Part shown: positions 44,150 to 52,888 of the stretch, piece after piece
Position numbering within the stretch: position 1 is the stretch's first letter
How the letters are laid out: each line of letters begins with the position of its first letter
Source of the DNA: JBCBTJ01 sp039818665
GTDB lineage: Bacteria; Pseudomonadota; Alphaproteobacteria; Caulobacterales; Hyphomonadaceae
Length of the DNA stretch: 64,000 nt
Reading direction: 5' to 3'
NCBI GenBank assembly: GCA_039818665.1
Contig: JBCBTJ010000002.1
Span: 31,231 to 95,230 of the forward strand
Translations under genes and position numbers: made by a program
Notes under the pieces: generated by a model
What the model was told of the DNA's origin: nothing
The model's database searches: none
What the model saw: only the letters and a program-made list of their open reading frames with translations

Positions 44150-44851
44150 TTGAAGAGAATAGGTTTGATCGGCGGCGTCAGCCCCGAAAGCACGGTCGTC
44201 TACTACCAACTGCTGAACCAAGCCGCCCGGCGCGCCCTGGGCGGGGATCATTCCGCCGACATCGTCATCCACTCTCTGGATTTCGGCGTCATGCACCAGC
44301 TCTATGACGCGGCCGACTGGGACGGGTTCACCGCAAAAGTCGCCAGCGCCGCCCGTGGCCTCGAGGCCGCCGACTGCGAGCTCATCGCCATCTCATCCAA
44401 CACGACCCAAGTCGCCGCCGAAGCCTCCGCCGCCGCGGTGGACGCGCCTTTCGTCTTCCTCATCGACGCCCTCGCCGACGCCATCCGCGCCAAGGGCGCC
44501 GCGCGGCCCCTGCTTCTCGGCACGCGCTTCGTCATGGAGGGCCATTTCTATCGCCCGACGCTCCAAGAGCGGTTCGGCATCGACTGCGTCACGCCGTCCG
44601 AGCCCGACCGGGCCGAGGTCGACCGCATCATTTTCGAAGAGCTGTCGCTCGGCGCCATCCGCGACGCCTCCCGCGCGCGCTTCCTCGAGATCATCGAACG
44701 CGGCCGAGACGCCGGCGCCGACAGCGCCATTCTCGGCTGCACCGAGTTCAACCTTTTCGACTGCCCCAGCCGAACGGAGACGCCCCTGTTCGACACGACG
44801 CTCATCCACGCCGCCGCGATCGCGCGGGCCGCCTACGGCGAACCGGCCTAA
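44150..44851 (+). CDS. Aspartate/glutamate racemase family protein with Ser in place of first catalytic Cys
   Basis: The start is TTG 44150, giving 233 residues from MKRIGLIGGVSPESTVVYY, the typical family N-terminus. The second catalytic cysteine is present in ILGCTEFNLF (Cys197). The first, normally in a CNT motif, is replaced by Ser83 in AISSNTTQ. Some one-cysteine members such as the E. coli L-aspartate/glutamate-specific racemase have Thr at this place, so activity may be one-sided. It is probably monocistronic. Confidence 0.85.
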   Translation: MKRIGLIGGVSPESTVVYYQLLNQAARRALGGDHSADIVIHSLDFGVMHQLYDAADWDGFTAKVASAARGLEAADCELIAISSNTTQVAAEASAAAVDAPFVFLIDALADAIRAKGAARPLLLGTRFVMEGHFYRPTLQERFGIDCVTPSEPDRAEVDRIIFEELSLGAIRDASRARFLEIIERGRDAGADSAILGCTEFNLFDCPSRTETPLFDTTLIHAAAIARAAYGEPA

Positions 44852-44921
44852 TCCATCGTCCGCCTTCAGCCCAGGCTGCAGGAATGGTAGTGTCGATCCG
44901 GCGGATCGGGGGAGGACAGCC

Positions 44922-45371
44922 ATGGCGGTGATGACGCCCGCTGAGATCATCAATCTGCAGCTCATGGCGAACCAGACGTCGGCGATCATCATCACCGGAG
45001 CATTCACCCTCGTTTTCGGCTATATCGGTTCGCTCTACTTCTTCATTCGCCACACGGCGTTCCATGTGAGAGCGCTGGCGTTCGCGATCTACTCGCTCAG
45101 CTTGTTCTTTCTGTATTGGGCGATCTTCGGATTGAACCTGCAGTGGTACAACTGGATCCATCACCTCTACAAATCCGCTGAGGCCGGCGTCTGGACTTCG
45201 GCCATGTCGGTCGGCCGCGAAAGGCTTACCCGAATGGTCGACATCGGATTCTACACCACCAACACGGTGTTTGCGACCGCCTGGTTGGCCGCGTTATATT
45301 TGACGTTTTTGTACGGGTGGCGAACCAAGGAAGAGCGCGCAGCCCGCGCGACCCAATCCAAACAGGCCTAG
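44922..45371 (+). CDS. Small inner-membrane protein of unknown function
   Basis: Start ATG 44922 is fixed by GGAGG 7 bases upstream; the longer frame from 44304 overlaps the racemase gene and is not used. The 149-residue product has three likely membrane helices (about 22-43, 48-72, 114-136) and a conserved-looking WYNWIHHLYKSAEAGVW loop. No family is recognised. Its stop lies 8 bases from the convergent rplQ stop. Confidence 0.7.
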   Translation: MAVMTPAEIINLQLMANQTSAIIITGAFTLVFGYIGSLYFFIRHTAFHVRALAFAIYSLSLFFLYWAIFGLNLQWYNWIHHLYKSAEAGVWTSAMSVGRERLTRMVDIGFYTTNTVFATAWLAALYLTFLYGWRTKEERAARATQSKQA

Positions 45372-45378
45372 CCTCAGC

Positions 45379-45801
45379 CTATTCCTCGACCATCTCCGCT
45401 TCGGCCTCGACGCGCGCGCGGTCCGCGGCGCCCTTGGCCTCTTCGTCGCGGTCGACAAGCTCGATCACCGCCATCGGCGCGCTGTCGCCATAGCGATAAC
45501 CGGCCTTCAGCACGCGGGTGTAGCCGCCATTGCGCTCGGCATAGCGCGGGCCCAGCGTCTCGAAGAGCTTGCGGACCATCTTCTTGTCGCCGACCTTGGC
45601 GATGGCGCGGCGCCGGGCGGCGAGGTCGCCCTTCTTCGCCAGCGTCACCAGCTTGTCCATCACCGGCTTCAGCTCTTTGGCCTTGGGCAAGGTCGTGACG
45701 ATCTGCTCATGCTCGATCAGCGAGGCCGCCATATTGCTGAACATCGCCTTGCGGTGAGACGAGGTGCGGTTGAGCTTTCTGTGCGCGAGACCGTGGCGCA
45801 T
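45379..45801 (-). CDS. rplQ: 50S ribosomal protein L17
   Basis: The 140-residue protein begins MRHGLAHRKLNRTSSHRKAM and has GYTRVLKAGYRYGDSAPMAVIEL, as expected for L17. It has a short acidic C-terminal tail beyond the usual end. It is the last gene of the S10-spc-alpha operon here, directly after rpoA. Confidence 0.97.
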   Translation of the reverse strand: MRHGLAHRKLNRTSSHRKAMFSNMAASLIEHEQIVTTLPKAKELKPVMDKLVTLAKKGDLAARRRAIAKVGDKKMVRKLFETLGPRYAERNGGYTRVLKAGYRYGDSAPMAVIELVDRDEEAKGAADRARVEAEAEMVEE

Positions 45802-45827
45802 GGGATCCTCCTGAGGGCGCGGCGCGC

Positions 45828-46865
45828 CTAGTGTTCGTCGTAGCGCTTGGCGAGCGCCTCAATGTCTTCCGGCGGCCAATCCGGCACGTCCATGCCGAGA
45901 TGCAGGCCCATGCCCGCGAGCACTTCCTTGATCTCGTTCAGCGACTTCCGGCCGAAGTTCGGCGTGCGGAGCATCTCCGCTTCGGACTTCTGAATGAGGT
46001 CGCCGATATAGACGATATTGTCGTTCTTCAAGCAATTCGCCGAACGGACCGACAGCTCCAGCTCGTCCACCTTCTTGAGGAGGACCGGATTGAAGCCGAG
46101 ATCGGCCTCTTGCTGGGTCTGGTCTTCGACCTTCGGCTCGTCGAACGTGATGAACAGCTGAAGCTGGTCCTGGAGAATGCGCGCGGCGTAGGCGACCGCG
46201 TCCTCCGGCATCACCGAACCGTCCGTCTCCACCGAGAGGGTCAGCTTGTCATAGTCGAGCACTTGGCCTTCGCGCGTGTCCTCGACCTGGTAGCCGACGC
46301 GGCGAACCGGCGAGTAGATCGCGTCCACCGGGATGAACCCGATCGGGGCGTCTTCCGGACGGCTCTGATCGGCCGGCACATAGCCCTTGCCCGTGGCGAC
46401 CGTGAACTCCATGCGCACGCTGGCGCCTTCGTCCAGGTGGCAGATCACGAGATCCGGGTTGAGGATGTGCACATCGCCCGGCGTTTCGATCTGGCCGGCC
46501 TTCACTGGGCCCGCGCCCGAGGCGGATAGAACCATCCGCTTCGGCGTTTCAGACACCATGGAGATGGCGACCTGCTTGAGGTTCAGCACAATCGTCGTGA
46601 TGTCCTCGCGCACGCCGGCGATGGCCGAAAACTCGTGCACGACGCCGTCGATCTGAACGCCCGTGATCGCCGCGCCCTGAAGCGAGGAGAGCAGCACCCG
46701 GCGCAGCGCATTGCCAAGCGTCGTGCCGAAGCCGCGCTCAAGCGGCTCGACAACCAGCTTCGCTTTGCGCTTGCCGTCGACGCCCGGCTCGATCACCGGA
46801 CGGTTCGGGCGGATCAGTTCTTTCCAATTGCGGTCGTTGACGGATGCGTCGGCGGCTTGGCTCAT
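45828..46865 (-). CDS. rpoA: RNA polymerase alpha subunit
   Basis: The 345-residue protein has the dimerisation domain (EPLERGFGTTLGNALRRVLLSS, about 45-66) and the C-terminal domain that contacts UP elements and activators (LELSVRSANCLKNDNIVYIGDL and the helix-hairpin-helix around NFGRKSLNEIKEVL). It scaffolds RNA polymerase assembly. It lies between rpsK and rplQ as usual. Confidence 0.98.
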   Translation of the reverse strand: MSQAADASVNDRNWKELIRPNRPVIEPGVDGKRKAKLVVEPLERGFGTTLGNALRRVLLSSLQGAAITGVQIDGVVHEFSAIAGVREDITTIVLNLKQVAISMVSETPKRMVLSASGAGPVKAGQIETPGDVHILNPDLVICHLDEGASVRMEFTVATGKGYVPADQSRPEDAPIGFIPVDAIYSPVRRVGYQVEDTREGQVLDYDKLTLSVETDGSVMPEDAVAYAARILQDQLQLFITFDEPKVEDQTQQEADLGFNPVLLKKVDELELSVRSANCLKNDNIVYIGDLIQKSEAEMLRTPNFGRKSLNEIKEVLAGMGLHLGMDVPDWPPEDIEALAKRYDEH

Positions 46866-46904
46866 GCCAGGCTCCTTTGGCTCAAATGTATCGATCCCAG
46901 GGGC

Positions 46905-47294
46905 TTAAACGCGGCGGCGCTTGGGCGGCCGGCAGCCATTGTGCGGGATCGGCGTGGTGTCTCGAATGCTGGTGACGGTGAGGCCGACGGCCTGCAGCGC
47001 GCGAAGGGCGGATTCGCGGCCCGAACCCGGTCCGCGCACATTCACCTCGACGGTGGTCATGCCATGATCCATCGCCTTCTTGGCGGCGTCCTCGGCGGCG
47101 ACCTGCGCGGCGTACGGCGTCGATTTGCGCGAGCCCTTAAAGCCCATGGCGCCGGCCGACGACCAAGAGATCGCATTGCCCTGCGCATCTGTGATCGTTA
47201 TGTTGGTGTTGTTGAACGACGAGTTCACATGAGCGACGCCCGAGGCGATGTTCTTTTTCTCGCGGCGACGGACGCGGGTGGTGTCGCGGGCCAT
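46905..47294 (-). CDS. rpsK: 30S ribosomal protein S11
   Basis: The 129-residue protein contains GVAHVNSSFNNTNITITD, KSTPYAAQVAAEDAA and the C-terminal DTTPIPHNGCRPPKRRRV, all diagnostic of S11. It sits 12 bases after rpsM in the alpha-operon part. Confidence 0.98.
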   Translation of the reverse strand: MARDTTRVRRREKKNIASGVAHVNSSFNNTNITITDAQGNAISWSSAGAMGFKGSRKSTPYAAQVAAEDAAKKAMDHGMTTVEVNVRGPGSGRESALRALQAVGLTVTSIRDTTPIPHNGCRPPKRRRV

Positions 47295-47306
47295 GGATCG
47301 GTCCTC

Positions 47307-47675
47307 TTATTTCTTCTTGCCGGCGATCGGCTTGGCCGGGCCTTTGCGCGTACGCGCGTTCGTATGCGTGCGCTGGCCGCGCACCGGAAGGCGCTTGCGG
47401 TGGCGCAGGCCGCGATAGCAGCCAAGGTCCATCAAGCGCTTGATGTTCATCGAGGTCTCGCGGCGCAAATCGCCCTCGACCGTATAGTCCGCGTCGATCG
47501 TCTCGCGGATCTGGATCACTTCGGCGTCCGACAGCTCATTAACTCGGCGGTGAGGCTCAACGCCCACTCTGCCGCAGATATCACGGGCCATGGCCGGGCC
47601 GATGCCGTGAATATAGCTCAGCGCGACCTCGACGCGCTTGTTGGTCGGAATATTGACACCTGCGATGCGGGCCAA
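47307..47675 (-). CDS. rpsM: 30S ribosomal protein S13
   Basis: The normal S13 N-terminus ARIAGVNIPTNKRV follows directly on TTG 47675, which has AGGAG 7 bases upstream, so TTG is the start; the in-frame ATG further up would add an unlikely leader. The 122-residue protein includes YIHGIGPAMA and RHRKRLPVRGQRTHTNART. It follows adk in the operon. Confidence 0.95.
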   Translation of the reverse strand: MARIAGVNIPTNKRVEVALSYIHGIGPAMARDICGRVGVEPHRRVNELSDAEVIQIRETIDADYTVEGDLRRETSMNIKRLMDLGCYRGLRHRKRLPVRGQRTHTNARTRKGPAKPIAGKKK

Positions 47676-47809
47676 ATCTAAACTCCTGCCAGTAGAAAAG
47701 CCCAACCGCGCGACACGTGAATCCGCACCGCGCGCCAGGCGCCAGCCTTCTCAACGAAGAGCGTGGTTATAAGCGCGGCGCAGCGCGCGTCAATAGGATA
47801 TTCCGCGTC

Positions 47810-48379
47810 TCAAACGGCTTCTTTCAGCGCCGCGTCGATCGCCGCCGAGACCTCCTCGATGCCGCCCATGCCGTCGACCTCGGTCAGTTTGCCGCGTTCG
47901 GCGTAGATCGGCACCAGCGGAGCCGTGTCGCCATTGTATTTTTCCAGCCGCGTTGAGAAGGTCGCCGGATTGTCGTCCTTGCGCCCCTGCTCTTCGAACC
48001 GCTTGGTCACGCGCTCCAGAAGCTTTTCTTCGTCGACCACCAAGCGGATCACCAAATCCACCTGCGCGCCCCTTTTGGCGAGGGCCGCGTCCAGCGCTTC
48101 GGCCTGGCCGACCGTCCTCGGGAAGCCGTCGAAAATAAAGCCCGGCGCATCGGTGTTGGCTTCCAGCTGCTCTTCGATCAGCGCGATCACCACCTCGTCG
48201 GAGACGAGCGCGCCCTCTTCCAAGATCGACTTCACCCGCTGGCCGAGCTCCGAGCCCGACGCGATCGCCGCGCGCAGCATGTCGCCGGTCGACAATTGGA
48301 TATAGCCGCGCATCTCCACGAGCCGCTTGGCCTGCGTGCCCTTCCCGGCCGCCGGCGGCCCGAACAATATCAGATTCAA
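47810..48379 (-). CDS. adk: Adenylate kinase
   Basis: The 189-residue protein starts MNLILFGPPAAGKGTQAKRL (P-loop) and has GFPRTVGQAEALD. The LID region is the short form without a zinc-binding insertion. It interconverts ATP, ADP and AMP. It overlaps the secY stop by 4 bases, which couples it to secretion and ribosomal genes as in many bacteria. Confidence 0.97.
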   Translation of the reverse strand: MNLILFGPPAAGKGTQAKRLVEMRGYIQLSTGDMLRAAIASGSELGQRVKSILEEGALVSDEVVIALIEEQLEANTDAPGFIFDGFPRTVGQAEALDAALAKRGAQVDLVIRLVVDEEKLLERVTKRFEEQGRKDDNPATFSTRLEKYNGDTAPLVPIYAERGKLTEVDGMGGIEEVSAAIDAALKEAV

Positions 48380-49722
48380 CGCTTGCGCCCTCCCAGCCGC
48401 GACTTCTTCACCAGGCCCTCATACTGGTGCGCGATGAGGTGCGACTGGATCTGGGTCACAGTATCCATTGTCACAGAAACGACAATCAAGAGCGACGTTC
48501 CGCCTATATAGAAGGGGATGGCCGGGTATTCTCGTCGCAAGACCTCCGGCAGCAGGCAGACGAAACACAAATACACCGCGCCGATCGTCGTCAGCCGCGT
48601 CAGCACGTAGTCGAGATAGGCCGCCGTGTTCTTGCCGGGCCGGATGCCGGGAATGAAGCCGCCATATTTTCGGAGATTGTCCGCCGTCTCGTCCGGATTG
48701 AACACGATGGACGTGTAGAAGAAGGCGAAGAAGGCGATCAGCACCCCATAGGTGATGATGAAGCCCCACGAACTCGGTCCGAAATTGATTTGGAACCATT
48801 GCAGCCAGCCGCCTGCGCCGGCGGCCGGGTCCGTCCCGCCGGAGAAGCCGGCCACCGTCGTCGGCAGCAAGAGCAGCGCCGAGGCGAAGATCGCCGGAAT
48901 GACGCCTGACGTGTTGATCTTGATCGGCAGGAACGAGTTCTGTCCCTGCATCATCTGCGCGCCTTGCTGGCGCTTCGGATACTGGATTAGCAAGCGGCGC
49001 TGGGCCCGCTCCACGAACACGATGAACACGACCAGGCCGAGCACCAGCACGATGATGGCGAGGATGAAGACCACATTGACCGAGGTCGTGCGCGCCTGGC
49101 TCAGCAGGTTGAAGATCGCCCGCGGCATCTCCGCGATGATCCCGGCGAAAATGATCAGCGAGATCCCGTTGCCGATCCCCCGCGCGGTGATCTGCTCGCC
49201 CAGCCACATCAGGAAGATCGTGCCGCCGGTCAGCGTCACCACTGCCGTCAACACGAAGAACCAAGGCGCGATGCCGTCCAGCGAGACGGCCCGCAGGCCC
49301 ATGGCGATGCCGAAGGACTGAACGAGGGCGAAAAACACCGTCAGATAACGGGTGTATTGGTTGATCTGCTTGCGCCCCGCCTCGCCTTCCTTCTTCAGCT
49401 TTTCGAGCGCCGGCGAGGCGGTCGTCATCATCTGCATGATGATCGAGGCCGTGATGTAGGGCATCACATTGAGCGCGAAGATGCTCATCCGCTCGATCGC
49501 GCCGCCGGAGAACATGTTCACATTGGCGAGCAGGCCGCCGGCCTGGCTCTCGAAGAATTGCGCGTACTGGACCGGGTCGACCCCCGGGATCGGCACGAAG
49601 GTGCCGATGCGGTAGACGATCAAACAGCCCAGCGCGAACAGAATGCGCTGCTGGAGTTCCTTCGCCTTCGAGAAGGTCCGGAAATTAATGCTGCGAGCCA
49701 GCTGCTCTGCTGCTGAGGCCAA
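48376..49722 (-). CDS. secY: Preprotein translocase subunit SecY
   Basis: The 448-residue protein shows ten membrane helices and SecY signatures GALIVYRIGTFVPIPGVD-like (LIVYRIGTFVPIPGVD), NMFSGGAIERMSIFALNVMPYI and FNPDETADNLRKYGGFIPGIRPG. It forms the channel of the Sec translocon in the inner membrane with SecE and SecG. It lies between rplO and adk. Confidence 0.98.
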   Translation of the reverse strand: MASAAEQLARSINFRTFSKAKELQQRILFALGCLIVYRIGTFVPIPGVDPVQYAQFFESQAGGLLANVNMFSGGAIERMSIFALNVMPYITASIIMQMMTTASPALEKLKKEGEAGRKQINQYTRYLTVFFALVQSFGIAMGLRAVSLDGIAPWFFVLTAVVTLTGGTIFLMWLGEQITARGIGNGISLIIFAGIIAEMPRAIFNLLSQARTTSVNVVFILAIIVLVLGLVVFIVFVERAQRRLLIQYPKRQQGAQMMQGQNSFLPIKINTSGVIPAIFASALLLLPTTVAGFSGGTDPAAGAGGWLQWFQINFGPSSWGFIITYGVLIAFFAFFYTSIVFNPDETADNLRKYGGFIPGIRPGKNTAAYLDYVLTRLTTIGAVYLCFVCLLPEVLRREYPAIPFYIGGTSLLIVVSVTMDTVTQIQSHLIAHQYEGLVKKSRLGGRKR

Positions 49723-49809
49723 GCTCTACCTCCCCGAAAAGGACCGAGCCGCCAAGATCGGCGGCGAAGGGGCGTTTGTGAAGGGTCTGGCGCGCATTCG
49801 AGGCTGTAA

Positions 49810-50283
49810 TCAAGCCTCGGCCGGCGCAGCTCCCGTCAGTGTGACTTTTCCGCCAGCCTTCTCCACGGCCTCGATCGCCGCTTTCGAAGCGCCGGTGACC
49901 GTGATGTCGAGCTTGGCCGGCGCCTCGCCCTTGGCGAGCAGGCGAATGCCGTCCTTGGCGCGGCGCACGACGCCCGACGAGACGAGCGTCTCCTCGGTCA
50001 CGCCTTTGGCGTCGAGCTTGCCGGCCTCGATCGCCTTGGCGATCCGGTCGAGGTTCACCCAGGCGTAGCGCTTGGCGAAGGAATTGTTGAAGCCGCGCTT
50101 CGGCAAGCGCATATAGATCGGCATCTGGCCGCCCTCGAAGCCGTTCAACGCGACGCCCGAGCGCGACTTCTGGCCTTTCACGCCGCGCCCGCCGGTCTTG
50201 CCCGTGCCCGAGCCGACGCCGCGGCCGACGCGCTTGCGGTTCTTCGTGGAACCGGCGGCGGGGGAGAGTTCGTTCAGTTTCAT
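49810..50283 (-). CDS. rplO: 50S ribosomal protein L15
   Basis: The 157-residue protein begins MKLNELSPAAGSTKNRKRVG and contains GRGVGSGTGKTGGRGVKGQKSR and FEGGQMPIYMRLPKRGF, all typical of L15. It is 37 bases downstream of rpmD. Confidence 0.98.
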   Translation of the reverse strand: MKLNELSPAAGSTKNRKRVGRGVGSGTGKTGGRGVKGQKSRSGVALNGFEGGQMPIYMRLPKRGFNNSFAKRYAWVNLDRIAKAIEAGKLDAKGVTEETLVSSGVVRRAKDGIRLLAKGEAPAKLDITVTGASKAAIEAVEKAGGKVTLTGAAPAEA

Positions 50284-50320
50284 GGCGGTCTCTTTTGTCA
50301 GCGCGCGGCGGATCGCCCGC

Positions 50321-50515
50321 TTACGCGCTCTCTTTCACGATCTCGACCATGTGCGAGACTTTGCTGATCATGCCGCGCACGGCGGGGGTGTCTTCCAGCG
50401 TGCGCTCGCGGCCGACCTTGTTGAGGCCGAGGCCGATCAGCGTCTTGCGCTGGCGCTCGTCGCGCCGGATCGGGCTGCCCGTCTGGCGCACAGTGAGGGT
50501 TTGGGTCTTCGCCAT
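50321..50515 (-). CDS. rpmD: 50S ribosomal protein L30
   Basis: The 64-residue protein has the L30 pattern: VRQTGSPIRRDERQRKTLIGLGLNKVG and a C-terminal VRGMISKVSHMVEIV. Size and position between rpsE and rplO are standard. Confidence 0.97.
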   Translation of the reverse strand: MAKTQTLTVRQTGSPIRRDERQRKTLIGLGLNKVGRERTLEDTPAVRGMISKVSHMVEIVKESA

Positions 50516-50529
50516 CGCTTAGAGCCTCC

Positions 50530-51150
50530 TCAGGTCGCTTCCACGACGCCGGCGTCGGACGCGCCGTCCGCGCGCCGGCCGACAATGTCCTGCACCTTCA
50601 AGCCGCGCTTGGACGCCACCGAGCGCGGGCTCGCCTGATGCGCGAGCGCTTTGAAGGTCGCGCGGACCAAATTGTAGGGATTGGACGAGCCGATGGATTT
50701 CGCCACGACGTCTTGTACGCCCAGCACTTCCATCACGGCGCGCATCGGGCCGCCGGCGATCACGCCCGTGCCCGGAGGCGCGGCGCGCAGCACCACCTTG
50801 CCCGCGCCATGGCGGCCCGGGCCGTCATGGTGGAGCGTGCGGCCTTCGCGCAGCGGCACGCGGACCATGTTGCGCTTGGCTTCTTCTGTCGCCTTGCGGA
50901 TCGCTTCCGGCACTTCGCGGGCCTTGCCCTTGCCGAAGCCCGCCCGGCCCTTCTGATCGCCGACGACGACCAGCGCGGCGAAGCCGAAATTCTTACCGCC
51001 CTTCACCGTCTTGGCGACGCGGTTGATGCCGACGAGCTTGTCGACCAATTCCGACTGCTCATCGTCGCGGTCGCGCCGATTGTCGCGGTCCCGGCCTCGG
51101 CCGCGCCCGCGGCCTCGTCCGCCCCCGCCCTGTTGCTGTTCGTCCGCCAT
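50530..51150 (-). CDS. rpsE: 30S ribosomal protein S5
   Basis: The 206-residue protein carries the S5 core (VDKLVGINRVAKTVKGGKNF, GFGKGKAREVPEAIRKA, GTGVIAGGPMRAVME) behind an N-terminal extension of about 30 residues made of Gly-Arg and Asp-Arg repeats. S5 works in decoding fidelity. The extension is longer than in E. coli but similar tails occur in other alphaproteobacteria. Confidence 0.98.
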   Translation of the reverse strand: MADEQQQGGGGRGRGRGRGRDRDNRRDRDDEQSELVDKLVGINRVAKTVKGGKNFGFAALVVVGDQKGRAGFGKGKAREVPEAIRKATEEAKRNMVRVPLREGRTLHHDGPGRHGAGKVVLRAAPPGTGVIAGGPMRAVMEVLGVQDVVAKSIGSSNPYNLVRATFKALAHQASPRSVASKRGLKVQDIVGRRADGASDAGVVEAT

Positions 51151-51160
51151 GCCCGGCCTC

Positions 51161-51523
51161 CTAGAACTTCAAACCGCCCTCGCGGGCGGCGTCCGCCAGG
51201 GCTTTCACCCGGCCGTGGAAATTGAACCCGCCGCGATCGAAGACGACGTCTTCGACGCCGGCTTTCTTGGCGCGCTCGGCGATCAAGGCGCCGACTTTCG
51301 CCGCCGCGGCCGTGTCGCCGCCGTTCGGCGTCGCGTCGCGGAAGTCTTTCTCAAGGGTCGAGGCCGAAGCGAGCGTGAGCCCCTTCTCGTCGTCGATCAC
51401 TTGAACCGAGATGTTCTTGTGCGAACGCGCGACCGACAGGCGCGGGCGTCCGTTCGAGAGCTTTTTGAGCCGCGTGCGCGTGCGCTGGGCGCGACGGAGT
51501 TGTTTGTCTCTGACCGACTTCAT
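51161..51523 (-). CDS. rplR: 50S ribosomal protein L18
   Basis: The 120-residue protein has RTRLKKLSNGRPRLSVARS, KNISVQVIDDEKGLTL and the C-terminal DRGGFNFHGRVKALADAAREGGL, as in L18, which binds 5S rRNA. It sits 4 bases after rplF. Confidence 0.98.
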   Translation of the reverse strand: MKSVRDKQLRRAQRTRTRLKKLSNGRPRLSVARSHKNISVQVIDDEKGLTLASASTLEKDFRDATPNGGDTAAAAKVGALIAERAKKAGVEDVVFDRGGFNFHGRVKALADAAREGGLKF

Positions 51524-51527
51524 GGCG

Positions 51528-52139
51528 CTACTTCTTCTTGCCTTCTTTGCGGTGCACGTACTGGCCCTGATATCGCACGCCCTTGCCTTTATAAGGCTCC
51601 GGCGGACGGAATTTGCGGATCTCGGCGGCCACCTGGCCGACAGCCTGTTTGTCAGCGCCGGAGACGACCACTTCCGTCGGCTTCGGCGTCTCGATCTTGA
51701 TGCCGTCAGGCGCGGCGAAGATCACATCGTGGGAGAATCCAAGCGACAGCTTGAGGTTCGAACCCTGCATCTGCGCGCGATACCCGACGCCCACGAGCTC
51801 CAACGTCTTGGAGAAGCCGTCGGTGACGCCTTGGACCACATTGGCCGTGCGCGCCCGCGCCGTGCCCCACTGCGTCCGCGCCGACTTATCGAGCGCTTCG
51901 GCGAAAGTGATTTTCTTCCGGCCCCGGGCCTCGTTGTCCTTGATCTTCGCCTCAGCGGCTTCGACCAGGTCGGAGCGCGGCATGATGGTCAGCTCGTCGC
52001 CCTCGAGCTTGGGCGTCACAAGATCCGACAACACGATCGACAGCGCGCCCTTCGAGCCTTTGGCTTCGATCGTTTGCCCGTTCACCGTCACGGTCGCGCC
52101 GCTGGGAATGGGGATCGGAGATTTTCCAATACGGGACAT
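51528..52139 (-). CDS. rplF: 50S ribosomal protein L6 with an internal insertion
   Basis: Start ATG 52139 gives 203 residues, against about 177 for most L6. The N-terminal MSRIGKSPIPIPSGATV and C-terminal PPEPYKGKGVRYQGQYVHRKEGKKK-type end are normal (the last block is EPYKGKGVRYQGQYV). The extra residues lie around 59-84 (VEAAEAKIKDNEARGRKK), between the two domains just before the helix WGTARARTANVV. The frame is uninterrupted and codon use is ordinary, so the insertion looks genuine. Confidence 0.96.
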   Translation of the reverse strand: MSRIGKSPIPIPSGATVTVNGQTIEAKGSKGALSIVLSDLVTPKLEGDELTIMPRSDLVEAAEAKIKDNEARGRKKITFAEALDKSARTQWGTARARTANVVQGVTDGFSKTLELVGVGYRAQMQGSNLKLSLGFSHDVIFAAPDGIKIETPKPTEVVVSGADKQAVGQVAAEIRKFRPPEPYKGKGVRYQGQYVHRKEGKKK

Positions 52140-52155
52140 GGGTCTCGTCTCGCTC

Positions 52156-52551
52156 TTAGAACACCCGGCAAAGGATCTCGCCGCCGACATTCTCCGCACG
52201 GGCGGAATTGTCGGACAGCACGCCCTTCGACGTGGACAGGATGGAGATGCCGAGCCCGTTCCGGATCAGCGGAATGTCGCCGACCGAGGAATAGACCCGC
52301 CGGCCCGGCTTCGAGATCCGCTTGATCTCGGAAATCACCGGTTGGCCGTCATAATATTTCAGCTCGATTTCAAGCTCGCGGAAACCGGCGCGCTCGATCT
52401 CTGTGTAGCCGCGGATATAGCCCTCGGACTCAAGCACATCGAGCACGCGCACGCGCAGCTTCGAGGCCGGCGTATGAACTTTCGAATGCCCGCGCATCTG
52501 CGCATTGCGGATGCGGGTCAGCATATCGCCGAGGGGATCAGTGAGATTCAT
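52156..52551 (-). CDS. rpsH: 30S ribosomal protein S8
   Basis: The 131-residue protein begins MNLTDPLGDMLTRIRNAQMR and ends SARAENVGGEILCRVF, with KPGRRVYSSVGDIPLIRNGLG between: standard S8, which organises the central domain of 16S rRNA. Confidence 0.98.
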   Translation of the reverse strand: MNLTDPLGDMLTRIRNAQMRGHSKVHTPASKLRVRVLDVLESEGYIRGYTEIERAGFRELEIELKYYDGQPVISEIKRISKPGRRVYSSVGDIPLIRNGLGISILSTSKGVLSDNSARAENVGGEILCRVF

Positions 52552-52566
52552 GTCGCTCTATCCTCC

Positions 52567-52872
52567 CTACCAGCTCGACTTCACGAGGCCGGGGATCTTG
52601 CCGAGGGAGCCGAGCTCCCGAAGCGCGATCCGCGACATCTGCATTTTACGATAATAACCACGCGGACGGCCCGTCACCTCGCACCGATTGCGCACGCGGT
52701 TCGCGGCCGAATTGCGCGGCATTTCGGCGAGCTTCAGGCGCGCTTTGAAACGCTCCTCAAGCGGCAGGTTCTCGTCCATCGCAACGGCCTTCAGGCGCTC
52801 GCGCTTGGCGGCGTAGCGTTCAACCAAGCGCTTGCGCTTGTTGTTTTTCTCGATGGCGCTTTTCTTAGCCAT
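52567..52872 (-). CDS. rpsN: 30S ribosomal protein S14
   Basis: The 101-residue protein is the long, zinc-free form of S14: it has NRCEVTGRPRGYYRKMQMSR and RIALRELGSLGKIPGLVKSSW but no CxxC pair. It lies between rplE and rpsH. Confidence 0.98.
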   Translation of the reverse strand: MAKKSAIEKNNKRKRLVERYAAKRERLKAVAMDENLPLEERFKARLKLAEMPRNSAANRVRNRCEVTGRPRGYYRKMQMSRIALRELGSLGKIPGLVKSSW

Positions 52873-52888
52873 GTGCCGGTCCTCGAGC

